From contig JALOSF010000005.1 in the NCBI GenBank assembly GCA_025458525.1, positions 1 to 64,000 of the forward strand: a stretch of DNA of 64,000 bases, written 5' to 3'. Shown in pieces: positions 1-9,030 of this stretch (positions are counted from its first letter, which is position 1; every line of letters starts with the position of its first letter). Below the pieces are notes generated by a model. That model was not told the DNA's origin. It saw nothing but the letters and a program-made list of their open reading frames with translations, and ran no database searches. Position numbers and translations under genes: made by a program. This DNA comes from Cypionkella sp. GTDB taxonomy: Bacteria; Pseudomonadota; Alphaproteobacteria; Rhodobacterales; Rhodobacteraceae.

Positions 1-168
1 CAGTCCCGAAGGCGCGCCGCGATCGCAGACCGGCCCCAGCACCACATTCCATGGCGGCGGATCAAACCGTTCGCCCTCGATCACGGCGCGAATATCCGTG
101 GGCCACAGACAAGGCGCGGCAAGGGCCACGGCGGCTGCGGGGTGGAGGGGGCCGGTTTCGCGCTGCAT
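1..168 (-). CDS. N-terminal fragment of an unidentified protein, continuing beyond the left edge
   Basis: Open minus frame from ATG at 168 (MQRETGPLHPAAAVALAAPCLWPTDIRAVIEGERFDPPPWNVVLGPVCDRGAPSGL) with GAGGA ribosome-binding sequence upstream; no stop before the edge. Confidence 0.4.
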   Translation of the reverse strand, partial: MQRETGPLHPAAAVALAAPCLWPTDIRAVIEGERFDPPPWNVVLGPVCDRGAPSGL

Positions 169-194
169 TCGGGTCCTCGGGGTCAGGGTGTGAT

Positions 195-218
195 CGCTGG
201 CGCCACCTGACGCCAGCG
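195..218. other. Intercistronic hairpin, perfect 8-bp stem CGCTGGCG / CGCCAGCG
   Basis: Direct reading: CGCTGGCG-ccacctga-CGCCAGCG between two minus-strand ORFs. Confidence 0.6.
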
Positions 219-226
219 GCAGGTCA

Positions 227-973
227 TCAACGCTTGGCCAGCCACGACATCAGCTGGTCCCAGAACGGGCGGTAGTCCTTCCACGCAAGGAATTCCGGGC
301 TGCCCCAATGTGGCGAGCAATCCGAGGCAAAGGCCGCCGCGCGTCCGCTGCCATATTCACCCACGGCCAGAAACGGGTCGTCACCCACGGTCATCAGCAC
401 CGTTGCACCCTCACGCGGAGCGACGCGGTTGTAACCGAGGAAATGCGGCCAGTCGGTGGACAGGCCCGCAAGGATGGCATGATCCTGCGCCACGACAGGT
501 GTCACGCCCGCGGGTTTTTCAATCCGATCATCCCCGACAATGGTCTGCACGGGCAGAACATCGGCCACCGAGGTCATGCCAAACCGCCCGCGCCCTTCAA
601 AGCCGCTGAACGCCATATAGCCGCCGATCATCGCAAAGCCGCCGCCGCGACGCACCCATTCGGCCAGCAGTTCCAGCCGGTCAACGATGCGCTGACCCTT
701 CACGAAAGCCTTGGGGTGAAGCAGCAACGTGTCGGCCGAAATATCGCTCAGCACCACCACGTCATAGGCATCAAGCTCGTCCAGAGACCAGGGAAAACGC
801 TCTGTCGCCAGATGGTTGGGCAGGTGATCGACGTGCCAGCCAGCAGCTTGAAGCGCCTCGACCAGTGGCTTTTGCCCTTCGTCATAGGTGCCGGTCGTGT
901 AAGAGCTGAAGCCTTTCAGATGGACTCCGTAACTGATCCACGTCTCTCCGACAAGCAGCAGGCGTTTCGACAT
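227..973 (-). CDS. Glutamine amidotransferase-like (ThuA/GATase1-fold) protein
   Basis: 248 aa ORF, MSKRLLLVGETWISYGVHLKGFSSYTTGTYDEG..., typical of the putative cytoplasmic glutamine amidotransferase family. Confidence 0.75.
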   Translation of the reverse strand: MSKRLLLVGETWISYGVHLKGFSSYTTGTYDEGQKPLVEALQAAGWHVDHLPNHLATERFPWSLDELDAYDVVVLSDISADTLLLHPKAFVKGQRIVDRLELLAEWVRRGGGFAMIGGYMAFSGFEGRGRFGMTSVADVLPVQTIVGDDRIEKPAGVTPVVAQDHAILAGLSTDWPHFLGYNRVAPREGATVLMTVGDDPFLAVGEYGSGRAAAFASDCSPHWGSPEFLAWKDYRPFWDQLMSWLAKR

Positions 974-1199
974 TCACATCATTCCTTGTTTCTGTTCGAT
1001 GGTGTTTCAGGGCGGAGCCGCGTCACCGGCGGCTGCATCGCTCTCGCATCCAGATCGCGCCACGGGCCTGTGGGTGGTGCGTCGCCAGCGGCCCGCGGCA
1101 TTGGACGAAAGGGCCGTCGGACAGCGGGGCTTGCCCCACGGTCCTCCCTGCATTTTGCACGACATCGCTTGTGCGGATCATCGAGCCATCCTCCCTTTG

Positions 1200-1212
1200 T
1201 AAAATCGATTTG
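1200..1212. promoter_or_regulatory. Candidate operator TAAAATCGATTTG (copy 1)
   Basis: 13 bp identical to 1585-1597; palindromic core AAATCGATTT in an AT-rich intergenic region. Confidence 0.45.
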
Positions 1213-1584
1213 ATACACAAGTTTGGTTTTTGTCTATCTTTTTTCGATTGCGGCCCGCGCTGGTCGCGAGGTGGCGGGTGGCTTTTCTAGAAATTTAATT
1301 ATTTTCAATGTGTTACCACCCTGCAAAGCATTCGGCTGTGCGGGCCGATGCTGCGGTGCGCGCGCCGGTCGGCACAGGCGCTGCGTCTGGGTGGTTTCTA
1401 CAAATATAAAGTAATTTCAATGCACTAATCAGTTTCCAAGGCCGATTCGTCCGTGTGGTGCGACATTTTTTCCGCCGATGCGCCTGCGCGCCACAACATG
1501 GCGAAAATGCCTGAAAAACACGCAAAATGCCCAAATGCTGCTGCGTTCACAAACGGATGCGTCAGCGTCGGGCAATGCAAAAAT

Positions 1585-1597
1585 TAAAATCGATTTG
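1585..1597. promoter_or_regulatory. Candidate operator TAAAATCGATTTG (copy 2)
   Basis: 13 bp identical to 1200-1212; upstream of the glycerate kinase gene. Confidence 0.45.
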
Positions 1598-1815
1598 TAT
1601 TTCCGGTCACGACACGGCGGCCTGCCCGCAGCAAGGCTGTCGGTGGTCGTGGGTTGCATGATCTTTGCCGATCCGCTGGGTCGGCGCGGCGCGACTGGCG
1701 GCAAATGGATCATTGATTTCATTTGAAAATGCGGCATAGGTCGGGGGACAGTTCGCAATCCGCCGGGTCTGGACGCTGGTCTTTGCCGTCTTGCCCGCAT
1801 CGCACAGGCCCGCCG

Positions 1816-3075
1816 ATGATCGCTGATCCTTTCCAGTTCTTGCGCCACCTGTTTGACACCGCCGTCGAAGTGGCCGATCCGATGCGCAGCCTTGCCCGTC
1901 ATCTGCCGCCGCGCCCCGCGGGACGGGTCGTCGTGGTCGGGGCGGGCAAGGCCAGCGCGCGGATGGCCGAGGCGGTTGAGGCGGCCTGGGGCCCGTGTGA
2001 AGGGTTGGTCATTACCCGTTACGGCTATGCGCGTCCCTGCCGCAGCATCGAGATCGTGGAGGCCGCGCATCCCGTGCCCGATGCCGCAGGGCAGGCCGCA
2101 ACGGGGCGTATGCTCGACCTGCTGGCCGGGCTTGGCGCCGAGGATTTCGTTCTGTCTCTCATCTCGGGGGGCGCCTCGGCCTTGCTGGTCGCGCCTGTGG
2201 CCGGGGTCAGCCTTGCGCAAAAGCAGGCGGTGAATGCGACGCTGCTTGCCTCGGGCGCGCCGATCGACAAGATGAATACGGTCCGCAAGCATCTGAGCCG
2301 CGTCAAGGGCGGGCAACTGGCGGCGGCCGCCTATCCGGCCCGGATGCTCACGCTCATGATCTCGGATGTGCCGGGCGATGACCCGGCGTTCATCGGCTCG
2401 GGTCCAACGGTCGGCGACCGCTCCACCCCCGCCGAGGCGCTGGCCATTCTGGACCAGTGGCAGATCGACGTGCCCGCCTCGGTTCGGCTGGCGCTGCACG
2501 CGGGGTCGAGCGTGGTGGCGCCCGATGATCCACGGCTGGTCCGGGCGACAAACCATCTTTACGCGGCCCCGGCCCAGTCGCTGAGCGCCGCCGCGGATAA
2601 AGCGCGTGCGGCGGGCTGCACCGTCCGGCTTCTGGGCGATGCGATCGAAGGAGAGGCCCGCAGCGTTGCCGCCGATCAGGCGGCGCTGGCGCAGCAGATC
2701 CGCCACGACTTGCGCCCGGGGGATGCGCCCGTGCTGTTGCTGTCGGGCGGGGAGTTGACGGTGACGCGGCGCGGCGACGGGATTGGCGGGCCGAACGCGG
2801 AATTCTGCCTTGCGCTTGCCTGTGCGTTGAACGGGGCACCGGGCATCCACGCGCTTGCCTGCGATACCGATGGCGTCGATGGCGCCGCAGAGGTGGCGGG
2901 CGCGCTCGTCAATCCTGACACGCTGACGCGCGCAAGGGCTGTGGGCGTGGACCCGGCCTTGGCCTTGGCGCGCAACGACGCGCACAGCTTCTTTGCCGCC
3001 ATCGACGCGCAGGTGATCACCGGGCCGACCCTGACCAATGTCAATGATTTCCGGGCGATCCTGATCGCGCCCTAA
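1816..3075 (+). CDS. Glycerate 2-kinase / hydroxypyruvate reductase-like (MOFRL/TtuD family)
   Basis: VVVGAGKASARMAEA, SLISGGASALL, LLSGGELTVT and FAAIDAQVITGPTLTNVNDFRAI motifs. ORF runs from 1723; ATG 1816 preferred. Confidence 0.88.
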   Translation: MIADPFQFLRHLFDTAVEVADPMRSLARHLPPRPAGRVVVVGAGKASARMAEAVEAAWGPCEGLVITRYGYARPCRSIEIVEAAHPVPDAAGQAATGRMLDLLAGLGAEDFVLSLISGGASALLVAPVAGVSLAQKQAVNATLLASGAPIDKMNTVRKHLSRVKGGQLAAAAYPARMLTLMISDVPGDDPAFIGSGPTVGDRSTPAEALAILDQWQIDVPASVRLALHAGSSVVAPDDPRLVRATNHLYAAPAQSLSAAADKARAAGCTVRLLGDAIEGEARSVAADQAALAQQIRHDLRPGDAPVLLLSGGELTVTRRGDGIGGPNAEFCLALACALNGAPGIHALACDTDGVDGAAEVAGALVNPDTLTRARAVGVDPALALARNDAHSFFAAIDAQVITGPTLTNVNDFRAILIAP

Positions 3076-4022
3076 CTGCCCCAGACAACCGCATTTTCAT
3101 GGCGCTTGATCAGGTGCTTGATCTCCTCGAAGGCGCCGGTGACATGGGCGGTAAAGCGCTCGACCGCAGGCACGCGCGGCGCATGCATCAGCCGCAGCAA
3201 CCCAAGCGAACGGTTGGGCTGCGGGATATCCAGCGGCAGCACGGTGATGCGGTTTTCCTTGCGCGTGGCAAAGACCACCGAATGGGGCAGCACGGCCAGC
3301 GCCTTTGTCTCTGCCATGTAGTTGATCACGCTCATCAACGACCCGCCGGAATAGCGGATGTTCAGTTCCGACATGCCAATCGCCATCAAGATCGCATGCA
3401 GATCCGACATCAGGGGCGATCCGGGCAAGGGCGCGACCCAGGGAAATTCCGCCAGATCAGAGGTTTGCAGCCGCCGTTTGCGCAGCAACGGATGCGAGGT
3501 GGAACAGGCCACGATGTTGCGACCGGGCAGAATTTCCGAAAACTCGAACCCCTTCGGCGCATCCACGATCCCGATGGGCACCACCGCAAGGTCGATCTGA
3601 TCGCTGTTCAGGGCGGCGGTCAGTTCGGGCAGGTTTCCATAGCTTTGCTGGATGCTGATGTCGGGTTCGGTGTTCTGGAACTCGGCCACCATCTTTGAAA
3701 TCATCGCATCCATGAAGAACGGCACGCCGCCCACACGCACCACCCCGCGCGTGCCGCGCACAAAACCTTGCGCGGCGTCGGATGCCTTGCGCGAGGCGGC
3801 AAGGATCGCCCGGCCATGCGCCGCGAGTTGCAGGCCAAGGGGCGTCGGCTGATGGGGACGGCGGCCCTTGACAAACAGCGGCTCGCCGATCCTCTCCTCC
3901 AGCATGGTCAGGGACCGCGACACCGCCGGTTGCGTCATCCCAAGCACGGCCGCGCCCTGGCTGATCCCGCCCGAGTCGAGCACGGCAGCAAGTTGCATCA
4001 GGTGGCGCTCGTTCAGCTTCAT
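3072..4022 (-). CDS. LysR-family transcriptional regulator
   Basis: N-terminal HTH MKLNERHLMQLAAVLDSGGISQGAAVLGMTQPAVSRSLTMLEERIGEPLF; divergent from the aromatic operon. Confidence 0.92.
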   Translation of the reverse strand: MKLNERHLMQLAAVLDSGGISQGAAVLGMTQPAVSRSLTMLEERIGEPLFVKGRRPHQPTPLGLQLAAHGRAILAASRKASDAAQGFVRGTRGVVRVGGVPFFMDAMISKMVAEFQNTEPDISIQQSYGNLPELTAALNSDQIDLAVVPIGIVDAPKGFEFSEILPGRNIVACSTSHPLLRKRRLQTSDLAEFPWVAPLPGSPLMSDLHAILMAIGMSELNIRYSGGSLMSVINYMAETKALAVLPHSVVFATRKENRITVLPLDIPQPNRSLGLLRLMHAPRVPAVERFTAHVTGAFEEIKHLIKRHENAVVWGS

Positions 4023-4042
4023 ACCACAATGCTATACCATCT

Positions 4043-4064
4043 GCGCTGAATATCAATACAGCGC
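4043..4064. promoter_or_regulatory. Candidate LysR operator GCGCTG-N10-CAGCGC
   Basis: Perfect 6-bp inverted repeat in the 3072-4022(-)/4112(+) divergent spacer. Confidence 0.5.
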
Positions 4065-4111
4065 CCGATTTGCCGCCCTATCCTTTCGGCAGGCCGGGGA
4101 GGGCTTCAGGG

Positions 4112-4990
4112 ATGGACGGGGCTGGCACACAGCGCAAATTGGCATTGCTTGACGAACTCGCCGCGCGCATCGGCGAGGCGCGCGAGGATCGGATTGCCAG
4201 CGCCCTTCTGGCATCGGTCGGCCATGTGCATGATCTGCTGGCGGATCTGAGGCCAACGCCCGAGGAATGGCGCGAATTGATCGGATTTCTGACCGAGGTC
4301 GGTCATGCGGCCGATGCGCGGCGGCAGGAATGGGTCTTGCTTGCCGATGTGATCGGGGCGTCCACCCTGGTCGAGGATTTGCAATCGGTTCGTCCTGCGG
4401 GTGCAACCCCCAACACGCTGGCCGGGCCTTTCTATCGCGCCGATGCGCCTGACCTTGACCTTGGGGCAGACATCTCGCGCGACGGGATTGGCTCGCCGCT
4501 GGAGGTTTCGGGTTCTATCAAGGGCTTGCAAGGCGAGGCTGTGGCAGATGCGATGGTCGAGGTCTGGCAGGCCAACAGCTTTGGCGTCTATGAAAACCAG
4601 CAACCCGACCAGCAACCCGAATTCAATCTGCGGGGCCGGTTCCGCAGCGATGCAGCCGGGGCTTTCTGGTTCCGCACGGTGCGCCCGCGTGGCTATGCCC
4701 TGCCGGGTGATGGTCCGGTCGGGCGCCTGATGGCGCGGATCGGCGTTGCGCTGGAACGGCCCGCGCATCTGCATTTTCGTGTCTCGGCCTCCGGCTACGA
4801 CACGTTGACCACCCATGTCTATGATCGGGCCGACCCTGCCATCGGGCGCGATGCGCTGTTCGGGGTCAAGCCAGAGCTTCTGGGTGATTTCTGCGCACAG
4901 ACCGGCAGCACCCCGATCACCTATCGGCTGTCTGTTTCCTTTGTCCTGGCCCGGCTTGCGGGCCCTTGCACGTCCAACCCGCGGGTATAA
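4112..4990 (+). CDS. Intradiol ring-cleavage dioxygenase, hydroxyquinol/catechol 1,2-dioxygenase type (paralog 1)
   Basis: N-terminal helical domain plus AGPFYRADAP, VEVWQAN, RPRGYALPGDGPVG and RPAHLHFRVSASGYDTLTTHVY. Confidence 0.9.
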   Translation: MDGAGTQRKLALLDELAARIGEAREDRIASALLASVGHVHDLLADLRPTPEEWRELIGFLTEVGHAADARRQEWVLLADVIGASTLVEDLQSVRPAGATPNTLAGPFYRADAPDLDLGADISRDGIGSPLEVSGSIKGLQGEAVADAMVEVWQANSFGVYENQQPDQQPEFNLRGRFRSDAAGAFWFRTVRPRGYALPGDGPVGRLMARIGVALERPAHLHFRVSASGYDTLTTHVYDRADPAIGRDALFGVKPELLGDFCAQTGSTPITYRLSVSFVLARLAGPCTSNPRV

Positions 4991-5005
4991 CACGGAGGTA
5001 ATTCC

Positions 5006-5977
5006 ATGGCCCATCACGGCGCCCTTGTCAGCGGCTTTCACCATCTGACCCTGTCCACCGACGGGGCACAGGAGGATTTCGACTTTTATACCAAGACCTT
5101 GGGTCTGTATTCCGTCAAGCGCACGGTGCTGTTTGACGGCACCATTCCGGTTTATCACCTCTACTACGGCTCACGGAACGGGGATGCCTCTACCATCATC
5201 ACCACGTTTCCGTTCCGCAAGCCGGGTGTCTATGGCCGGCGCGGCACCAACCAGTCGCGCACCATCATGCAGACCATTCCGGTGGGTGCTGCGGATTACT
5301 GGGTGGACCGGCTCAACGCGCGCGGGGTTCCCGCGACCAAGGGCAGCCGTTTTGGCCTGACGCGGGTGATGTTCCACCATCCCTGCGGAATCCCGCACGA
5401 GCTTGTGGAAAACCCCGCCGATGTGCGCGCGCCCATCGTGAACACGGCCCAGGGCACCACGTCGCAAACCGCCATCAAGGGCATCTACGGCGGCGGGATT
5501 GCTGTCTATGACCTTGCATCGATGGATGAATTCCTGACCCATGGCATGGGCCTGTCGCAAGAGGCAAAGACGGAAGATGCCCTGATGTTTTCGGTGCCCG
5601 ATACGATGGGGCCGCATTCGGTGGTCGAAATCCTGCTCGACAACAAAAGCCCGCAAGGCACCTGGATGCTGGCGGGGGGCACCATCCACCACATGGCGCT
5701 CAACACCGTGACCGAGGAGAACCAGATCAAGCTCAAGGCGCAGCTTGAAGGCATGGGCTTCACCGATGTGTCCGAACAAAAGGATCGCAACTATTTCAAG
5801 TCGATGTATGTGCGCAGCCCCGGCGGTGCGCTGTTCGAAATCGCCTGGACCGTGCCGGAAGGCTGGGCCAAGGACGAGGCACCCGATGCCATCGGCACCA
5901 CGCTGGTGTTCCCGCCATGGTTCGAGGATCGCCGCGCCGAATTGATGGAAGGTCTGGAACAAGCGAGCTTCGCATGA
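5006..5977 (+). CDS. VOC/glyoxalase-fold ring-cleaving dioxygenase (MhqO/LinE-like)
   Basis: FHHLTLSTDGAQEDFDFYTKTLGL, HHPCGIPHELVE, IHHMAL, GGALFEIAW; two VOC halves. Confidence 0.85.
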   Translation: MAHHGALVSGFHHLTLSTDGAQEDFDFYTKTLGLYSVKRTVLFDGTIPVYHLYYGSRNGDASTIITTFPFRKPGVYGRRGTNQSRTIMQTIPVGAADYWVDRLNARGVPATKGSRFGLTRVMFHHPCGIPHELVENPADVRAPIVNTAQGTTSQTAIKGIYGGGIAVYDLASMDEFLTHGMGLSQEAKTEDALMFSVPDTMGPHSVVEILLDNKSPQGTWMLAGGTIHHMALNTVTEENQIKLKAQLEGMGFTDVSEQKDRNYFKSMYVRSPGGALFEIAWTVPEGWAKDEAPDAIGTTLVFPPWFEDRRAELMEGLEQASFA

Positions 5978-6621
5978 CCTCTGCTCCGCTTCTTGCGGGT
6001 GTGACCCCCGACAAGGCGCAGGTTCTGTGCGTCTTTGTCCATGGTCGCGGCCAATCGCCCGAGGCGATGGAGGAGGCGGTGATCCGCCGGCTCTCCACCC
6101 CGGGCGTGGCCTGCCTGTTGCCGCGTGCAGCCACGGGCAGCTGGTATGGGGCGCGGGCGGTCGATCCGCTCAACGCCGAGACGCGGGGCGAACTGGCCGC
6201 GTCGCTGGCCGAGCTTGCACGCGACATCACGGCGCTGCGCACGCAGGCAGCGCATCTGCCGCTTCTCCTTGCCGGGTCCAGCCAGGGTGCCTGTCTTGCA
6301 CTGGAACATGCCTTTGCCGCCGGGCCGTGGTCCGGTGCGCTGGCGGCCTTTACCGGCTGCCGCGTGGGGCAGGTGCAAGATACACGTCCGGCGGCCGATC
6401 TGACCGGGCTGCCGGTCTATCTGTCGGGCGGCGATGCCGACCCCTGGATTCCCGTTTCGGCCTTTGCCGAGGCTGCGGCGGCCCTTGGCCATGCCCATGC
6501 CCGGCTGCGCGCCGACATCTTTCCCGACCGCCCGCATGAGGTGTCTGCGGCAGAGATCGCCATCCTGGATACCATGCTGGCCGATCTTGCGGCAGGGCGG
6601 CACATGAACTGGAGCCGCTAA
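5974..6621 (+). CDS. Alpha/beta hydrolase, phospholipase/carboxylesterase (MhqD-like)
   Basis: VFVHGRGQSPEAME and AGSSQGACLALE nucleophile elbow; ATGA overlap with the preceding gene. Confidence 0.8.
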   Translation: MTSAPLLAGVTPDKAQVLCVFVHGRGQSPEAMEEAVIRRLSTPGVACLLPRAATGSWYGARAVDPLNAETRGELAASLAELARDITALRTQAAHLPLLLAGSSQGACLALEHAFAAGPWSGALAAFTGCRVGQVQDTRPAADLTGLPVYLSGGDADPWIPVSAFAEAAAALGHAHARLRADIFPDRPHEVSAAEIAILDTMLADLAAGRHMNWSR

Positions 6622-6622
6622 G

Positions 6623-7684
6623 ATGCTGGATCGTTTCACCTTTCCGGGCCTGACCACCCGCGTTGTCTTTGGCCGCGGCACGTTGGCCCAGGCCGAGGCG
6701 GAAATCACCCGCCTGGGTCATTCGCGGGTGCTGGTCCTGTCAACCCCGCATCAGGCGGCACAGGCGCAGGCCCTGTCGCATCAGCTTGGCAGGCTCTCGG
6801 CCGGGGTGTTTGCGGGGGCCGCGATGCACACCCCCACCGATGTCACCGAAGCCGCGCTGGCCGCGTTTCAGGGTGCGGGCGCGACGGCGGTGGTGGCCTT
6901 GGGCGGCGGGTCCACGACCGGGCTTGGCAAGGCCATCTCCACCCGCACCGGCGCCGATCAGGTGGTGATCCCGACCACTTATGCCGGGTCGGAAATGACG
7001 GATATTCTTGGCGAAACGGCGGGCGGGCAAAAGACCACGCGCCGTGACCCGTCGATCCGGCCCGAAGTGGTGATCTATGATGTGGATCTTACGCTGTCGC
7101 TTCCGGTGCCGCTGACGATGACCTCAGCGCTCAACGCGCTTGCCCATGCGATGGAGGCGTTCTATGCCCCCGACCTGAACCCCGTGGTCGATCTGATGTG
7201 CCGCGAGGCGCTGCGGGCGTTCCATTCCGGTTTGCCGGTGTTGGCGGGCGATCCGCACAATCCGCAGGCCCGCAGCCAGGCCCTGCTTGGGGCATGGTTC
7301 TGCTCGGTGGCGCTTGGGTCGGTGACGATGGCGCTGCATCACAAGCTGGCGCATGTTCTGGGCGGCAGTTTCAACGCGCCCCACGCCGAAACCCACGCCA
7401 TTCTGCTGCCCCATACCACCGCCTTCAATGCGGTTGCGGTGCCGCAGGCGCTTGCGCCGATTGCCGAGGTGTTCGGCGGCCCGCCCGGCGCGGGGCTTTG
7501 GGAATTTGCCAAGCGGATCAATGCGCCGATGCGTCTGGCCGATCTTGGCCTGACCGAGGCGGATATGGACCGCGCCGCCGATCTGGCGGTGCAGAACCCC
7601 TATTCCAATCCACGCCCCTTTGACCGCGAAGCCATTCGCCAACTGCTGCAAGACGCCCATCAAGGGCGCAAGCCCCAGACCTGA
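6623..7684 (+). CDS. Maleylacetate reductase (iron-containing alcohol dehydrogenase family)
   Basis: GGGSTTGLGKAIS, PTTYAGSEMTDILGET, HHKLAHVLGG, HAETHAILLPH. Confidence 0.9.
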   Translation: MLDRFTFPGLTTRVVFGRGTLAQAEAEITRLGHSRVLVLSTPHQAAQAQALSHQLGRLSAGVFAGAAMHTPTDVTEAALAAFQGAGATAVVALGGGSTTGLGKAISTRTGADQVVIPTTYAGSEMTDILGETAGGQKTTRRDPSIRPEVVIYDVDLTLSLPVPLTMTSALNALAHAMEAFYAPDLNPVVDLMCREALRAFHSGLPVLAGDPHNPQARSQALLGAWFCSVALGSVTMALHHKLAHVLGGSFNAPHAETHAILLPHTTAFNAVAVPQALAPIAEVFGGPPGAGLWEFAKRINAPMRLADLGLTEADMDRAADLAVQNPYSNPRPFDREAIRQLLQDAHQGRKPQT

Positions 7685-7706
7685 CACCATAACGGGAGGA
7701 CCACTC

Positions 7707-8981
7707 ATGCTGAACCGCCGCACGTTCCTGAAATCAACCGCCGCCACCGGCGTCACGCTGGCCGCAAGCACGCTTGCCGCCCCCGCCATCGCGCAAGGCG
7801 CCAAGATCAAGCTGGGCTATGTCAGCCCGCAGACCGGCCCGCTGGCAGGCTTTGCCGAAAGCGATGCCTTCAACATCCAGTCCTTCCTCGCCTCCGAGGC
7901 GGGGCAGAATTTCGAGGTGATCGTCAAGGACAGCCAGTCCAGCCCGAACCGCGCCGCCGAGGTTGCCAAGGAACTGATCGTGACCGACGAGATCGACCTG
8001 ATGCTGGTCGCCTCGACCCCCGAAAACACCAACCCCGTGGCCACGACCTGCGAGGCCGAAGGCGTGCCGGTCCTGTCCACCATGGCGCCCTGGCAGCCGT
8101 GGTTCATCGGCCAGCAAGGCAATCCGGGCGATCCGGCAAGCTGGCAACCCTTTGATTTCGCTTTCCACTACTTCTGGGGTCTGGAAGATGTGATCGCCGT
8201 ATTCACCAATATGTGGAGCCAGCTTGAGACCAACAAGATGGTGGGCGGCCTGTTCCCCAATGACGCCGACGGCAATGCCTGGGGCGATCCGAATGTGGGC
8301 GTCGGCCCCGGCTTTGCCGCTGCCGGCTTCCAGTTGACCGATCCTGGCCGCTATCAGAACCTGACCGATGATTTCAGCGCCCAGATCAATGCCTTCAAGG
8401 CGGCAAATGCCCAGATCATCACCGGCGTGGTGATCCCGCCCGATTTCACCACCTTCCGCAATCAGGCGATCCAGCAAGGGTTCAACCCGGCGATCATCAC
8501 GGTCGCCAAGGCGATCCTGTTCCCGCAATCGGTTGAAACGCTGGGGCAGGCGGGGCACAACCTGTCGTCCGAAGTCTGGTGGTCGGCTGCGCATCCGTTC
8601 AAATCCTCCCTGACCGGCGTGTCGGCTGCGGATCTTGCGGCAGACTTCACCGCGCAAACCGGGCGGCCCTGGACCCAGCCCATCGGCTTTATCCATTCGC
8701 TGTTCGAAGTCGCAACCAATGTGATGGGCCGCGTCAGCGACGTCACCGATGCCGAGGCCGTGGCGGCGGCGATCGCGGCCACCAGCATGGATACGATGGT
8801 CGGCAACATCACCTTCAACGGCGCGGGCCTGCCGCCCTTTGCTGCGGCAAACGTCACCAAGACCCCGCTGGTCGGCGGTCAGTGGCGGCGCAAGGAGGAT
8901 GGCACTTTTGATCTTGTGGTCGTCGATAACAAGACCGCGCCCACGATCCCGACCCAAGGCGTGATGGAAGCGCTGGCTTGA
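7707..8981 (+). CDS. ABC transporter substrate-binding protein, branched-chain amino acid/aromatic type, Tat-like signal
   Basis: MLNRRTFLKSTAATGVTLAASTLAAPAIAQGAKIKLGYVSPQTGPLAGF. Confidence 0.88.
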   Translation: MLNRRTFLKSTAATGVTLAASTLAAPAIAQGAKIKLGYVSPQTGPLAGFAESDAFNIQSFLASEAGQNFEVIVKDSQSSPNRAAEVAKELIVTDEIDLMLVASTPENTNPVATTCEAEGVPVLSTMAPWQPWFIGQQGNPGDPASWQPFDFAFHYFWGLEDVIAVFTNMWSQLETNKMVGGLFPNDADGNAWGDPNVGVGPGFAAAGFQLTDPGRYQNLTDDFSAQINAFKAANAQIITGVVIPPDFTTFRNQAIQQGFNPAIITVAKAILFPQSVETLGQAGHNLSSEVWWSAAHPFKSSLTGVSAADLAADFTAQTGRPWTQPIGFIHSLFEVATNVMGRVSDVTDAEAVAAAIAATSMDTMVGNITFNGAGLPPFAAANVTKTPLVGGQWRRKEDGTFDLVVVDNKTAPTIPTQGVMEALA

Positions 8982-8990
8982 TGACGCATG

Positions 8991-9012
8991 CCCCGGGGGC
9001 GACCCCGGGGCC
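8991..9012 (+). other. Intercistronic hairpin after the SBP gene (GCCCCGGGG-GCGA-CCCCGGGGC)
   Basis: 9-bp perfect stem with GNRA-type GCGA tetraloop and no U-tract. Confidence 0.7.
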
Positions 9013-9030
9013 CACCGCCCAGGAGATGCC

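Noticed and set aside
1429-2985. 518-aa minus-strand ORF opposite the glycerate kinase
   Set aside because: Arg/Gln/His-rich shadow ORF typical of high-GC antisense; the plus-strand kinase has clear motifs.
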